Shown: positions 12,201-25,484, counted from the stretch's first letter. The stretch: DNA of 64,000 bases from Phyllostachys edulis (GCA_036346405.1 CM070548.1:92474588-92538587), one strand, 5' to 3'. Notes: generated by a model from the sequence alone, not told the origin. Numbers and translations: made by a program.

Positions 12201-15200
12201 ATGGACGCTGTCCGCTCCCTCCTCCTGGGCGGCGGTCTCGTTGTCTCCACCGCCACCGGCGCCACCGTCCAAGCCATATCTATTACCCACCTCTCGCCTT
12301 CCACTCTACCGTCGACCCCTCGCCGCCGGCGCTTCCTCCGCCTTGCCGCCACGTCACCTCCCTCGCCACTCCCCGCTGCTTCGAGCCAGACGCATAGCTC
12401 CAGGTGGGTGGTGGTGATGGACAAGCCCCCCGCGCCAGCGGGTGGCGGCGAGGTGTCCCGTGCGGAGACCGTCGACTACTACGTTGCCACACTGGCCAGG
12501 GTGTTTGGGAGGTAAGATAACTGGTTTCGCGTTCTGTGCGACTGTGCCCAGTTGAGAGGGGAAAGCTGTTTTTTATCTGTTGTTGAAATTATCGTGTTTT
12601 GGGGGTGAAATTGCAGTGATGAGGAGGCGCAGATGCGCATATACGATGCTTCATGGGATGGGAGCTACAGCTTCTGCTGCGAGATCGACGAGGAAGCGTC
12701 AATGGAGCTTGCGAGTATGTTGTTGTATCCCTCGGTGTAAAATTGTGCAAATTAATGAGCTTCGGTGTTCTTGTTTTATATATAAAAAATGCATGAGAAA
12801 GTTTGAATTCTGGGGTGGTAGACGCTTTCAGTTATGATAACCTTTAGCTTTGTCCATTTTGCTGGAATGTAGTGATACAGTGATACTAGGGTAATGCAAG
12901 TTTTGACTTGCAGTGTGACAGTTGCTGTTAAATGGGGGATAATTTGACGAGTTTGTTGATGATTGCTGTTTTTCTTATCATTCCATTCTCTGAACAATTC
13001 AGATTTGCATTTGTTTTTGACCTCAAGCATGTGGTGGTGGTAGACTAGTTAAGTAGTACCCCCTCCATCCCCAATTTCTATTATTAGCAACCACTACAAA
13101 GTGTTCATTACAGAAAAAGTAGGTTTGGTGTATCAAGGTACAGTTTGTTAAGTTTGGTAGTGTATAATTTCGTTGTCTGTATGACAGATTTTTATATTGT
13201 TCTTGGAAAGTATCAGCAACTTCGAATAACGAGCAAGTAGTACTCAAGACAGTGATATATGCGATTCTAAAAAAAAAGGCAGTGATATATGCTTGGAACT
13301 CATATATGTTAGCTTCTTATGCTCTTCCCAATTTACAGAAATGCCTGGGGTATTAGCTGTTAGACCGGATAAGGGTGATGGATCAGAGAAGGATAATCGT
13401 AGGTCGCGCCTATCAGCAGCTACCCTTGCAAGCTTCAGTGATGCTGCTTGTAACCACTCTTCTTCTAGCTGTAAAAATGAGTTTTGGCTCGTCCGAATGG
13501 ATAAATCCGGGGTTGAAGTTGTGACAAAGGCACAAATGGTGGACCACTATACCCAAATCCTCATGAAAGTGTTGGGGAAGTATGTAGTGTCATTACTCAT
13601 CAGCAACCCAGCTACTCCCTCTGGTTTTTAATAAATGACGTCCTGGAGAGCATATATGTACTATACGGCGTCTGGTTTTAAAAACCGGAGGGAGTACTAT
13701 TTTGCTATCTATCTGCCCTGTGAGTGATAAGACTATTGTATCTCTTCAATTTTCCAGCGAAAAGGATTCACAAGTTAGCATATATCACATTTCATGGGAA
13801 AGGTATTATGGTTTCTGTTGTCATATTGATGAAGGTTGTGCAAAGGAGCTAGCTGGTGAGCAACTTGTGCTTTGCCCTCCTTTATAGATAATTGTGTCCT
13901 TTTTTTTCTTTTATAGGCAATTCTGTCTTTACTTAGATACACTGATAATTTAACTTTGTGTACCAGATGTTCCTGGAGTATTATCTGTTCGACCAGATAC
14001 AAATTTTGGATCTGACAACAAAGATTACAAAGGTTTGTCTCACCTCTTCTGTTTGTAATGAACCCCCATTCATTTTCTTTACGCTGGTATCTGAAATCCT
14101 ACCATCTTAGTTGTTCCTTTCTGCTAATGCTGTGCGCATCACTGCATCATTGGCAACCATAATTCCCATGCTGCTGTTCAAACTGTGTTACGGTGCATTT
14201 TAATGGGGGAAAATATGAATGCTGCTGGGCAAGCTTGTGCCTTGATATAGCTTATTTTCCATGCTGACATGATATTGAAAGCTAGTTCATCTGGAACTTT
14301 GGATTACTTGAGCATAAGCAACCCCTGCAAAGTAGATTAATTGTTTTGATCCTCATTCCTCTGGGTAGTTCTTTCGTAACTAAGCAACAAAATGCACTGT
14401 TGTCAGTTCTGTTATGAATATTGTGTTTATATTCAAGAGGGCCTAGTGGGCAATATATATAGAGATGCACAAGGGAGTTTCCATATACAGATAAAGAAAT
14501 ACAAAAGAGTCATATTCTAACAAGTTCCAACTCCTAAGCACCTAAGTGGATGGGCAACCCTTCCTATCTTTTTTGAGCTTCATGCCTCTGACATGATCCT
14601 GTTACTCTGCTCATTCTTGTCCTTTGTTGTTGTTTTTCGTTTTTTACTTGATAATGTGGGATGATACATTTTTTTTGAAAGGGGATGATACAATTATAAG
14701 GATGTCATTTATTGTTCCATGCTATTATTGTCCCTGGGGTCTTAATTTGATATAAACCTGATGTATGCTGATTCTTTTACATTTTGAACATACCTAGAGG
14801 TCCGGAGTAAGTTTGTACAACTTGTATATTCCTTCCACGCCTCTAAGCAAGCATGGAGAAAATACCCAGATTGTAAATACTGTTGATGGTTTCAGGTGAT
14901 GAAAGCTTGAAATCATCAGAAGCTACTCAGGTGGCTGATGTGAAAACTAAAAGGCTCTTTGTTACAGGTAAAAGGCAGCTTATATTGTCTATGCATTTTA
15001 GCTTGTTTGTTTAATCATCTACCATTTACACATGAATGATGCCCTATGCTTTGCTCTGAAGTAGTATTTTGTGTCTTTCCTGTCGAACTTAGGAAGTCAG
15101 TTCAATCAGTAAATTATATGCTCAATTTTTTTATGCTGTGGATATCTAAGTTGTGTAAATTAGACAATTGGAGCCTATTTAAGGTATAGTGTTGGGATGT

Positions 15201-15856
15201 AATCGGCTATGCACCAGTTAGAAATATTGGTTAGATACAAAGCAGAACTAGAAGGACTTAAGTAGTCTTCATTGGATCGCTAACTTCTGTTGCACCCATT
15301 TGTATAAACATAATAGTATACATCGTGGTAGGAAATTGGTTCTATTTTGATTTTGGTGTCCCTAATTTTGTATAATATTACTGGCAGGACTTTCATTTTA
15401 TACGTCTGAGAAAACTTTGCGGGCAGCCTTTGAGCCTTTTGGTGAGCTGGTTGAAGGTTTGTGATACTACTGCAGAAATGTTTGTACCTATCCATTCACC
15501 TCTTTACTGAGTTTTAGTGAATTACTTTGTTACAGTAAAGATAATAATGGACAAGATATCAAAAAGATCAAAGGGATATGCCTTCATAGAATACACCACA
15601 GAAGAAGCTGGAGGTGCTGCTCTGAAAGCAATGAATGGACAGGTAGCTGGCAAATCTTTTTGCTGATATCCTTTACAGGATATTCACTTATCTCTCAGAG
15701 GCTCAGAGCTTACATCTACGCTTTCATCTGCAGATAATAAACGGCTGGATGATAGTTGTTGATGTTGCTAAAACCAGATCGAGAGACCGTCAATCCCCAT
15801 CTAGTGCATCCGGTCGACCCCATCAGATGCATCGACCGTATTATCATACTAGATGA
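12201..15856 (+). CDS. ORRM1: Organelle RRM domain-containing protein 1 (RNA-editing factor; two RIP/MORF domains plus RRM)
   Basis: Nine exons join in frame: 12201-12511, 12617-12714, 13339-13579, 13758-13855, 13967-14032, 14896-14967, 15388-15456, 15536-15642 and 15734-15856. They total 1,185 nt, giving 394 aa. Residues 1-66 are Ser/Thr/Arg-rich and look like a plastid transit peptide. Two RIP/MORF-like domains follow (about 68-150 and 184-270), each with a Y(D/H)(A/I)SW(D/E) motif and a PGVL(A/S)VRPD end. A C-terminal RRM (about 290-371) has RNP2 LFVTGL and RNP1 KGYAFIEY. This architecture is diagnostic of ORRM1, which works with PLS-type PPR proteins in chloroplast C-to-U editing. The gene has no visible lesion and converges on a PPR pseudogene about 340 bp downstream. 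Confidence 0.94.
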
Positions 15857-16196
15857 AGCTTTCACATACAAAATTGACAGCTAGAGATCAGAGATAAGCG
15901 ACTAAAAGTGGGTGAATGTCAGAGTTTCCTGGCCCGGTTGTATTTTTGTGTGGTCTGCTGTTGTGATAATTGTGGTAGATGGCAGCGATTTCGCTTTAGT
16001 ACAAGTTGTAATCCACAAATATGTAAAAGCAAAGTGTAAAAGTGTCTGACATCTGCTAAATCAATACATATCTTCCTGTACTGCATTCTTCATAGGAGCT
16101 TGAACGGATCTCACTTACTGTATTTCTATTAACAAATAATGTAATCTTCCTCCAAAATAATGATACAATCAATACAAACAGCAATAACTTCCTGAA

Positions 16197-17662
16197 TCAA
16201 ATTTCAGGAAGAGCAAATGTTTCAGGTTCATATCGAGCTGATGTCAAATTAAGTTTCAAATCTTCCAACATCTGATAAATACCCTCGCTTTCCATATTCA
16301 ACTTGTCTGCAGTGACGAAGGAATGTACATTGCCATCTACATCGATCCAGCTGAGCCCAGGTTTCTTCATCACCCCATGCTCCTCCATCCTCCTCGTCCT
16401 CTTCAGGTCCTCCCATTGTCCAGCACGTGCATACGTGTTTGATAACAAGACGTAGGAGCTTCCATGGTTTGGCTCTGCAGATGCCAACTTCCGAGCGGCA
16501 ACCCCTGCCATCTCGACATTGCCACGGCTCAGGGCCTCAGGCAGGCAGCTGGTAATGAACTCCATATCACAAAACCCGGATCTTCTGGTAGACTGCTGGC
16601 CAGCTTGAAGGCTTCTTCCAAGAACCTGGCACGGCCAAGAAGATCCACCAAACAACCATAGTGTTGGATCGTTGGCCTGATGCCCATGCTCCTCATTAAG
16701 TTGAAGTACTTGAAACCTTCATCAACAAGCCCGCGCCATGGCAGAAGGCATTCAAGACGGTCACAAAGGTGACACCGTTAGGCTCAATGCCCAATTGACT
16801 CATCTTGGCAAACAATCTCAGTGCCATCTCTGGGTGACCATGAGCTGCGAAACCCCCAATCACAGAGGTCCAATGCTCCACGTTCTTGCTAGTGGCGCTT
16901 GAGAAGCACCGGTACGCGGCACCTCCCGCACCTTGTGTACATATTGATCAGAGCAACACCGAGAGCACTGTCCAATGAGAATTCCTGCCGGATTACATAC
17001 CCATGGGCACTCCTCCCAAGTCCAAGTATACCAATATCGCGAACAGCCGATACAAAGCTGACCATCGTGGCCTTATCTGGCGCCAAACCATAAACCGCCG
17101 CCATCTGGACAAATAACTCCACTGCCTCCTGAGCCCACCCGTGCCTCACGAAACCAGCCATAACAGTATTCCAAGAAACCACATTCCTCTCCGGCATTTC
17201 CACAAACACCTCCCAGGCGGCATCCAAGTCCCCGGCTCTGACAAGCGCATCAAGAAGCACGTTCCAATAAACCACCGTCCTCTCCGTCATTCCATCAAAC
17301 ACCTTCCGCGCGTCACCCAGGAGGCCGAGCCGCGCGTAGACACGGACAAGGGAGGTGGACGCGTACACGCCGGAGACGAACGGCAGGATGCCGGACTAAA
17401 CGAGGAGGGCGTGGATCTGCTCGGCCGCGGCCGCCGCAGAGGATAGCCGCGCGCAGGCCGCGAGGGCGGGCATCAGGGCGGGGTTGGCGTCGAGGGCGCG
17501 CCAGGCGAGGTGGTGCGCGCGGAAGGTGAGGAGAGCGGCGTCTTCCGAGGGTGCGTCGCGGCATCGGAGGGCGGTGACATTAGAGGCGCGTTTGGAGGGC
17601 GGAGGATTTGGCAGGAAAGAGGTGGTGGCGGAGGAGAGGAGCGTCCAACCCAAGGGGCTCAT
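16197..17662 (-). pseudogene. PLS-class (E/E+) pentatricopeptide repeat gene, disabled
   Basis: A single-exon PPR reading frame runs from a Met near 17662 (MSPLGWTLLSS) to a stop at 16197. PPR motifs are clear (LVRVYARLGLLGDARKVFDG, YWNVLLDALVRAGDLDAAWE, SWNTVMAGFVRHGWAQEAVE), followed by an E/E+ tail (SYVLLSNTYARAGQWEDLKR, KKPGLSWIDVDGNVHSFV). It is interrupted by a TAG at 17396-17398, a one-base shift near 16910, a two-base insertion near 16735 and another shift near 16530. The frame resumes with conserved sequence after each, so decay is recent. E/E+ PPR proteins usually choose organelle editing sites or act in RNA processing. Sequencing error cannot be excluded for any single lesion, but four together argue against it. 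Confidence 0.85.
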
Positions 17663-18427
17663 GGAAGTGGTCTCTCTTGGCCGGTTATTGCGACATGAAC
17701 ATAGTAATAAATCCATCCGGTTTTTTTTCCTTGTCATTTTTACACAAATTTTTTAATAATTTCACTCAATGCTAGTGCAAAACATATGTACCAAGGATTT
17801 ATGTACCACTTCTATATAATTTTTAGTTTAGAAAGAAAACAACTAGATCATTGCATCAAACTCTAGTAGTAGCATGCTACAAGAATCCTCGTATAATCAT
17901 AACGAGTATTGAATCCTAAACAGCGGCTAAAACAAGTGCATGGATTGGATTAAACTTGGTTTGGCATGTCTTTGTACACTAAAATTACGCTAACGTTGTT
18001 TGTTGTGCAATACTATATCGCATGGTATACTATATTCTCTCGAGTTCCAGATTTTGTTGTCTTATAAGATAAATGTAATTTATACTATTGAACTTTTCAG
18101 CGTAAACACCAATCATGGAGACTTACCTTAAATTTATTCAAGGATTTTTTTCCTTAAAACTTATCAGATTGTTCAATCCAATAGAATCATTAACTTCACC
18201 GTATGATCAACTGGTGAATGCAGATAAATTGCCCACAAGAGTTGTGTTTTTTAAAAGAAAAACCACCACATTGTTATTGATAGCTACATAGAAGTTTGTA
18301 CAATTTCAAAGATTTAAAATGAGTTCGCCCTATAGCCACATGGTGCGAGCTTTGGATCCAGCACGAAACAAGGCCCTACCAACATTTCTAGCCCTCACTA
18401 TTTACTTATTAACCCAAAAAAAGATCG
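17663..18427. other. AT-rich intergenic region
   Basis: No ORF with coding character, repeat or RNA gene was recognised. The first part would be the promoter side of the PPR pseudogene. Confidence 0.5.
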
Positions 18428-18435
18428 ATTGCCCT

Positions 18436-18588
18436 CAAGGGCGTAGCCAGCCAGCGGCTAGGCCTCGAGCTAGCCCAACCGAAATACCATCGGCCTAGGC
18501 CAGCGTGGTGCTTCTAAAAAACAACAAGTAATTTTGAGCTGGGCCTCGGGCCATTGTCTCAGCGGCCCGAGGCCTAGCTCCGCCTCTG
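18436..18588. mobile_element. Short hAT-type MITE (153 bp)
   Basis: Flanking 8-mers ATTGCCCT (18428-18435) and ATTGTCCT (18589-18596) differ at one base. The ends are inverted (CAAGGGCG at left; CAGAGGCG reading inward from the right), with a shared inner GGCTAGGCCTCG(A/G)GC block. An 8-bp duplication and CA(N)GG(N)G-type ends fit the hAT superfamily. Confidence 0.72.
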
Positions 18589-18903
18589 ATTGTCCTAGTC
18601 TTATTTTCTTTCCTCAATTATGTTGTCATTTGTGGTCAAAATTCAATGCATTATAAAAAAAAATAGATTATCGAGTTATACTAAGTTTGATAATCAACTT
18701 CTCTCGAAAAACAATCATGATGTGCGCTTGTGGCCCCTCTCCTCTTGCGCCGCTCTAGCGCTCCTTGTGTACGTAGCTGCAACATAGGCTTCTTTCTGCG
18801 TGTGTGGACCAATTGTCCTCGTTATAGCTTGCATGTAGCATACGTTTTAGCTCCAGTCCCTCTTAATTTACTCAACACGTGTTGGCATGTAGTGAATTGC
18901 TAA

Positions 18904-19208
18904 GGGCATCTCCAATAATTAGCGATAACATTGCCTCTAACATATACTACATTATCTTTAGAGACAACATCTCCAATGGATAGTCTCTAGCGCACTCTCC
19001 AACATTTATATTTTATAATTTTTCCTTTGAAACGGGCCTACATGTCAACTAGAGTAGATTAATGTATTATGTCCTGTTTCGCGTGCACGACAGTCTCTTC
19101 AGGAAGAGACGATATATGCTCTCTCTTCTCCATCTCTCTCCTCCAAGTAGGATTTTGTTGACGTGACATAACTAAGAGACGATAATAAATACACTATTAG
19201 AGATGTCC
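18904..19208. mobile_element. Tourist/PIF-Harbinger-type MITE (305 bp)
   Basis: The left end GGGCATCTCCAATA and the inverted right end GGACATCTCTAATA form imperfect TIRs flanked by TAA on both sides (18901-18903, 19209-19211). A 3-bp TAA duplication is typical of Tourist elements. The interior is non-coding. Confidence 0.8.
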
Positions 19209-19211
19209 TAA

Positions 19212-20300
19212 GTATGCAGCGTACGTTCGTTTAAATAATATCTTTTTTTAAAACAACAATATGACTTTAGAACAACTTTAGCACGCGTCCATGATGGAGA
19301 ACATTGTATCTGCAGGTTTTATCTACCTTGGCTCTATAAAGAGACATCATAAAGTTACTCTACATGGCAGCAGAAAAGTAAGTGGCCGGCATACCGTGTG
19401 CCTGGTTGGCCACGGCGCCCTGTCATGCATCCCGAAACCTTTCTTGACAGGTGTTGTCTCATCATAAGGCAATGATTGACACTTGTCCGGGCATCTTCGT
19501 ACATGAAAAATGCAAGAGCCACTTTTCCAACCCCAAAGGGATCACACGGATTGTACATCCAATCTCCAAAGCCTTACCTTGAGCTCCTTGCTTTTCTCAA
19601 AAGAAAAACCTCGGAACTTGGAAATCAAGTCCTCCGCACGTGGGCTCGTCGATCAACGAGAGGCAGCTCCGGAGCACAAAGACGAGGATCCATCGGTTTA
19701 AACGGAGGCGGATTTGAGGCGACGGGTCACATCGTTTTTTCTGTGAACAGTTCGATTTTGTTTCCTCCGTTTCTCGGCCGTCCAATTTTTATGTTGTGCT
19801 TTCGCGCTGGTAGAGAGAAAGCCAAGGAGGAGATACGCATGTGGATCCGCCAAAAGCGCTAGAGCTAATAGGACAGATGGAAGCTAGCAACCCAGCAGCG
19901 GGCGGCCGTCCCGCGGCGCGGGGCCAGCCCCACCCTGCTCCACCGGACACAGATCATTTCTTTTCGGTACACCATGCAATGCACAGACCACTAGTATATG
20001 TACTTACAGTTTTCGAAGTGATCTTTAGCACATGGTGATGATCATGATGCATATGCATACAGCATGCATCCATGATGGAGTACATTGCGTTTCCAAATAA
20101 AATCTCCATGGTACGTCTGGATTGGGATCACTCCTTCAGATCCTAGATCATCAAGTACAGGTAAATTAAAAAAAAAAGGCAACACTCTCTTGCTAACTAA
20201 TCCTAACATACAAAACTAACACCATCAGAGTTTTCAGTTAATTTTCTTTGCTATTATCGTATGCTTGATTTTTTTTTTTGGAACTATGGCCAGCATGCTC
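19212..20300. other. Intergenic sequence with a dispersed GC-rich repeat
   Basis: Bases 19620-19800 share blocks (GGTTTAAACGGAGGCGGATTTGAGG) with the reverse complement of 11690-11800, so both belong to one repeat family. ORFs at 19476-19862 and 19510-19701 follow this repeat and are not supported as genes. Nothing else was recognised. Confidence 0.5.
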
Positions 20301-20439
20301 CACGAGTTTACGGACCTATGGACTCTACTCTCGCGATACAGTTACAGTAGGGGAACACGATGTTACTACCTAAAGGTTCACGACAAATCCTACCTACACT
20401 ACTAAGTCTGCGTATCAACTACAATGCCGTGGGCGGACT

Positions 20440-21040
20440 ACAATGCCGGGGGCGGTTAGAGTGCCTTACCATAATATCATTTGGGAAACTTGGTCTCCCT
20501 CATAATGCAAATTTTTCGTATGGCTGGTCGCCCATAAAAGGATCCTCACATCTGACAGATTGATGCTGCGAGGATGGCCAAACAGCTATTTTTGTTCGCT
20601 CTGCTACCACAACGATCAAGACCTTAGACCATCTCTTGCTACATTGAACGTACTCCTCCAAGGTTTGGTCGACATAGCGCTTTGGGTTCACTCGCCTCTT
20701 CTATCTCCTACCCCCACACAAAGCTTGCTAGTGTGGTGGAGTGACCATCGTCCAAGTCTCTTTGGGAACTATGGAAGGATAGGAACAATCGAATTTTCAA
20801 ACAACTCAGGCCTCCCAGGGTGTGCTGGCCTGTGCATGAGATCAAAGACTCCCTCAACCTCTGGATGATGGCCGGTGCAAAACATCTCAGGACTGTAATA
20901 ACCCTTCATAGCCTAAGAACTTGTATAGTTTTTCTCTTTCTAGTTTCTTTTTTTCTTCGGTCTTTCGCTGTTTTTCCTGCCTGGACTTCGCTTAACGAAA
21001 TGATTTTGGCAGTTCTCATGCCATTCGTTAAAAAAAAATA
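20440..21040 (+). mobile_element. LINE 3' end relic (reverse-transcriptase zinc-binding region)
   Basis: Broken frames give a zf-RVT-like segment: WETW(S)P, then DRLMLRGWPNSYFCSLCYHN, then LLVWWSDHRPSL and ERNNRIF-like and WMMAGAKHLRT pieces in shifting frames. It ends in a typical LINE tail with CATTCGTT before a run of A at 21029-21037. This is a 5'-truncated, dead LINE copy. Confidence 0.7.
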
Positions 21041-21469
21041 TGCTTGATATTTTTTGTTCAAACATTTTTTTGCTGTTAGATGTGCTTTCAGATTTGTATG
21101 CTTTAGCTATCTGATGTCGATGTTACACATGTATATAGTTTAGGGTGTTCTGTCCTTATTGTCAACAATGTACATGTTATATTGGCTTTTGACCCATTGA
21201 AATGATACGAGTTCTCATTCCAACATGGTGTCAGAGCTAGGGTTAGAGTTTTCTCCGTAACCAGTGTCGCCTCTTGAGCGCCACCACTCGAGCACACCTC
21301 TTCCTCGGCGACCATCGTCGGGCCTCCTGGATGGAGGTCGAGAGCCGCCTGGCGCCTCTTCTGCCCCGTCAGGCTACTCGGTTCCGCCCTTCTGCACCGG
21401 ACTGCTGTGACACCCCGAGCTTTTCTGCTCTGGGCTATCGAGCTGCCTCGACCTCATGGCGTCCTGACG

Positions 21470-21730
21470 TTGCCGCCGCCCCCTTAGGCCGCCACAGCCT
21501 CTGCCTCAAGTGGTTGACAGCCATGGCATGGCGTCCTGACGTCTACATGATTTCGTTCGAGTGCTGAGGTTGAGTTGAGAGCCATGGCGTGGTTGACATG
21601 TTGCTGCCGCCCCCTTAGGCCGCCGCAGCCTCTGCCTCAAGTGGTTGACAGCCATGGCATGGCGTCCTGACATCTATATGATTCCGTTCGAGTGCTGAGG
21701 TTGAGTTGAGAGCCATGGCGTGGTTGACAG
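21470..21730. repeat. Tandem duplication, period 131 bp
   Basis: Two near-identical units containing CCCCCTTAGGCCGCC and GAGTGCTGAGGTTGAGTTGA are offset by 131 bp inside the copia relic. They give apparent ORFs with no known domain. Confidence 0.85.
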
Positions 21731-22038
21731 CTGAAATCACCTGGCTTCGGTGGCTACTTGAAGATTTTGGTGTTTCAGTTTCTGCACCGATTCCTCTCTT
21801 ATTAGACAGTACTGGTGCGATCAACATTGCTTGAGATCTAGTGAAGCATGAGCTCACCAAGCACATTAGAGTAGATGCTTCGTATATGAGGTCGTAGGTG
21901 CAAGATCAAGTTATTGCTCTTCAGTATGTGCCTTCGGAGCTTGAGTTAGCAAATTGTTTTCACCAAAGCACAGACTAGAGCTCAGCATAGTTTCTACCTC
22001 TCCAAACTCAGTGTTGTTGATCTACCATGAGTTTTGGG

Positions 22039-22043
<5 letters not shown>

Positions 22044-22078
<35 letters not shown>
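22044..22078. repeat. (TA)n microsatellite
   Basis: About 17 TA units lie at the presumed start of the 3' LTR of the copia relic. Confidence 0.9.
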
Positions 22079-22079
<1 letters not shown>

Positions 22080-22164
22080 CTTGGGATGTTCTTTGCTTAT
22101 TGTCAACTACGTACATGTTATATTGGTTTTTGGCCATGGGAATGATATGAGTTCTGGTTCCAAC

Positions 22165-22401
22165 GGTCGATACGATGGACAAAAAATGACTTATCCCTAA
22201 TAAAAAGATCAGGCATCTAATGCATATATAGACACCCCCTCAGTTATTAGTAGTACTAATTGAGTTCCAGGACATGTAAGAGCCAAACCCGAAATAAGAG
22301 TAATAGTGTTGCCGGATATGATGACACTTTTCGACATCATTAATTATTCCCTTCGTTTCACTGTGTTTATTTATGGCTTCGGGAGTCATTGTTTCAAAAT
22401 A
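22165..22401. other. Short intergenic spacer
   Basis: About 240 bp lie between the copia relic and the CACTA element; nothing was recognised. Confidence 0.5.
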
Positions 22402-22439
22402 TTTTACTACTATAAAAAAATTAATACTGGATGTCTCAC

Positions 22440-22700
22440 CACATACGGTTAACCAAAATCGTCTGTATTACATGTAATCACAGACGATTTTGGTTTAGAG
22501 ACCGCATGTGTTACTGGTTGCGCTAAAAACCGTATATGAAGAGGTAATATCACAGACAGTTCATGACGAAAGTCGTCTGTGAGGTATCACAGACGGTTCT
22601 TAACAATAACTGTTTGTGATATTTTGAAATATCATAGACGGGTTTCAACAAACAACCGTATATGATACTTCACAGACGGTTCTTAACATGAACCATCTGT
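22440..22700. repeat. Left subterminal repeats of the CACTA element
   Basis: Alternating direct and inverted copies of CACAGACGGTT and related 11-12-mers occur, roughly eight in 260 bp. In En/Spm elements such repeats are TNPA binding sites. Confidence 0.8.
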
Positions 22701-23706
22701 CATAATATAGCTACAATTTCCGGTGAGTTTCGTTGTCACTGGTTGAGTTTCTTCGTCGCCGTTGTCGCTGATGCGTCTCTTCATCGCCTCAATGCCGTTT
22801 CGGCTCCCCGATGCGTCTCTTCGTCTCACGCGCCGAATTTATTTCTTGTTTCATAAAAAGGATCATCCGCCATCGAAGATCATCCCCACATATAACTCTA
22901 CAATATATATACTTCTAAAGCAGAAATGGTTCCCTCTTCTGTTTTCTTGTTGCCGGCATTGATGGCCTTCCTGGCCAGCTGTACAAGCACCTCTCCGGCC
23001 GTACGTTGGAGGATGCCGCGGAAGGACACTGTTTCAACAATGTCCTCACTCTTCTGCCTGAGGATTGCCGGAGTAGGTGACGACCACCTTCCGCCGTCTT
23101 GACATCCTCCCCCGCCGTGTCTTCCGGGTGATCTCCCACTTCCGACGAGTGTACCGCGTCTCGACATGGTTCTCCACAACGACGTTACACGTCTCCAGGA
23201 GGCTTGCCATCACTTGGACTGCTTAATCGAGGCGGCAGGCAACCGAATCGACCATGTCAAGACCCCTCAAGCAAGGGAAGAGAGTCTATGGGCTCAATTC
23301 TTCTTGATTCAACAGTTCGAGGGTCTTCGGGAGACACTCGAACGAGCGCGTTAGTGGGTGGACGTATTTCGGGCTTCGTTCGCTGATGATAACGAACCGT
23401 CTGATGCCGATGCCGCCGCCTATGAAGTTTTGAAGACGGAGATAGCAGCCTACCTCCGCCACTAAAAAAAATCTTGTTTATTTAGGTTTCTACTTTTTTC
23501 TGAATCTTTTTAAGAAGCGACTAGCCACACTGTTTGGCCATATGTAAATTCCAAAATAAAAAAATATATAATTTGGAGGTGAAGTTACTATATTATACTT
23601 GAACTATATATCACAAATGGTTTAGTGGAACAAATATGCATCCGCCATCGTGGGGCGTGAGGAGGATGTGACAGCAGCCACGGGCAACCTCATCGAGCCT
23701 GCAAGT

Positions 23707-24070
<364 letters not shown>

Positions 24071-24109
24071 CGTTTTAAAGCGCACACCGCTTGGAGACTT
24101 TATAAAGAT

Positions 24110-24400
24110 CAGCTATCTCATACGATTTCATCCACAAATCGTCTGTGATACATAACCTATCACAGACGGTTCCATCTACAAACCGTCTGTGATACATAAG
24201 CCATCACAGACGGTTCCATCTAAAAACCGTCTATGATAGGCAATTATCACAGACGGTTCTGAGTTAATAACCGTCTATGATAGTATACATCACGGACGGT
24301 TCAAAAACCGTCTGTGATGACCACATGTCATCACTGACCTATAAACTCAGACGGCTCACGAAACCGTCTGTGATGACGTTTTTTAACCGCCTACGAAGAC
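24110..24400. repeat. Right subterminal repeats of the CACTA element
   Basis: About ten copies of AACCGTCTGTGAT / ATCACAGACGGTT in alternating orientation mirror the left side. Confidence 0.85.
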
Positions 24401-24419
24401 CTTTTCTATAGTAGTATTT

Positions 24420-25280
24420 GTCCATTAAAGAAATAGTTATTGCGATGTTTTCACTCTCTACGCATACTTAAATGCTTTGGAAGATGTTAAGTGATTGTAG
24501 TATGTCATTTAATAAGGATACATGTGGTCATTTCTCATTAACATTTTCTTAGATTTTATGATTCTTTGGTCTATGCGCATAATGTGTTGTGGACCGACAT
24601 AGCGAGAGAGTAATATTTTCTCTCACCGAAGCCCTGACCTTAATTAAGTGTTCGTCGAGTACTACTAGAAAAGGGAAGAATACTGGACGTCGTTGATGTG
24701 TGTAGAATTAGCGTACTACTATTATAAGATGGGCACGCACTTGTTGGTCTAAACTTACATGTGAGCACGACCTTTCAAGGGAAAGGAAAGTGCACGACAA
24801 GATTATAATACGAGGTAAGCTGATAGGATGTCGACACCTCCCATGTTAGAAACTTAGAATCAGACCCTTCCAAGTCGCCAAAGGGCACACCCCATTTTGG
24901 CTGTAGCCTGTAGTAAGCAACAAACAATAAAATATTTAAGAGATCAATGCTAATTACGAGGTATTTGTACTTATTTATGCCCACTTTATCACTATGAAAA
25001 ATGCTTTCACATAACTACGAAGAGTGGAATTTCCAAACCTATGGGCGAGCTAACCATGCATGGTGATTTTATCCTCGAAACAAAACTATGATAGCGGTAG
25101 ATCTCATACATATACGCGAGGTCTCCGGTTATTAATGTGTAGCTGCTATATGTAATATGTTTATGTCACTAACAAATGGATCTATCTAAATACTTATAGG
25201 TCAAGATATGTGATCTATCAACTAGAAATAAACATTGCCATGAATAACGCCAGAAACCTCCCATAAGAATATTACATGTT
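24420..25280. other. Intergenic region
   Basis: Mostly AT-rich DNA with no supported gene, repeat or RNA. CTACTAGAAAAGGG at about 24662 resembles a CACTA end but has no partner. Confidence 0.5.
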
Positions 25281-25484
25281 GAAAGGACGAGAACTATGGC
25301 TCAGATATTGGTTCAAGCTACTCATGTACTTGCTTATCCTCTGTCACGCTATCAGTCAGTTGGACTCGTTTATGAAACCTCAGTACAGTTCATTGCACAT
25401 GGAGCATTCACACTAGAAATTTCCCATAAGAAAATTTCTTGATGAAATGACGAATATTAATATTAAAGGCCTTTCAAACTGGAA

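Larger units (their letters stand above)
21120..22164 (+). mobile_element. Deleted Ty1/copia element with short LTR-like ends
   Basis: Bases about 21130-21225 and 22078-22164 are similar (ATTGTCAAC, GTACATGTTATATTGG, ATGATA(C/T)GAGTTCT, TTCCAAC) and look like two LTR 3' portions. The first is followed at 21226 by TGGTGTCAGAGC, resembling an initiator-Met tRNA primer-binding site. The body ends in a copia RNase H remnant (21727-22033: ITWLRWLLEDFGVSVSAP, DSTGA, QVIALQYVPSELELAN) with several stops, followed by a G-rich tract at 22036-22042. Gag, protease, integrase and RT are missing. No target duplication was found. Confidence 0.72.

Noticed and set aside
20360..20868. Two host-like ORFs
   Set aside because: They are frames of the LINE zinc-binding region, interrupted and shifted.
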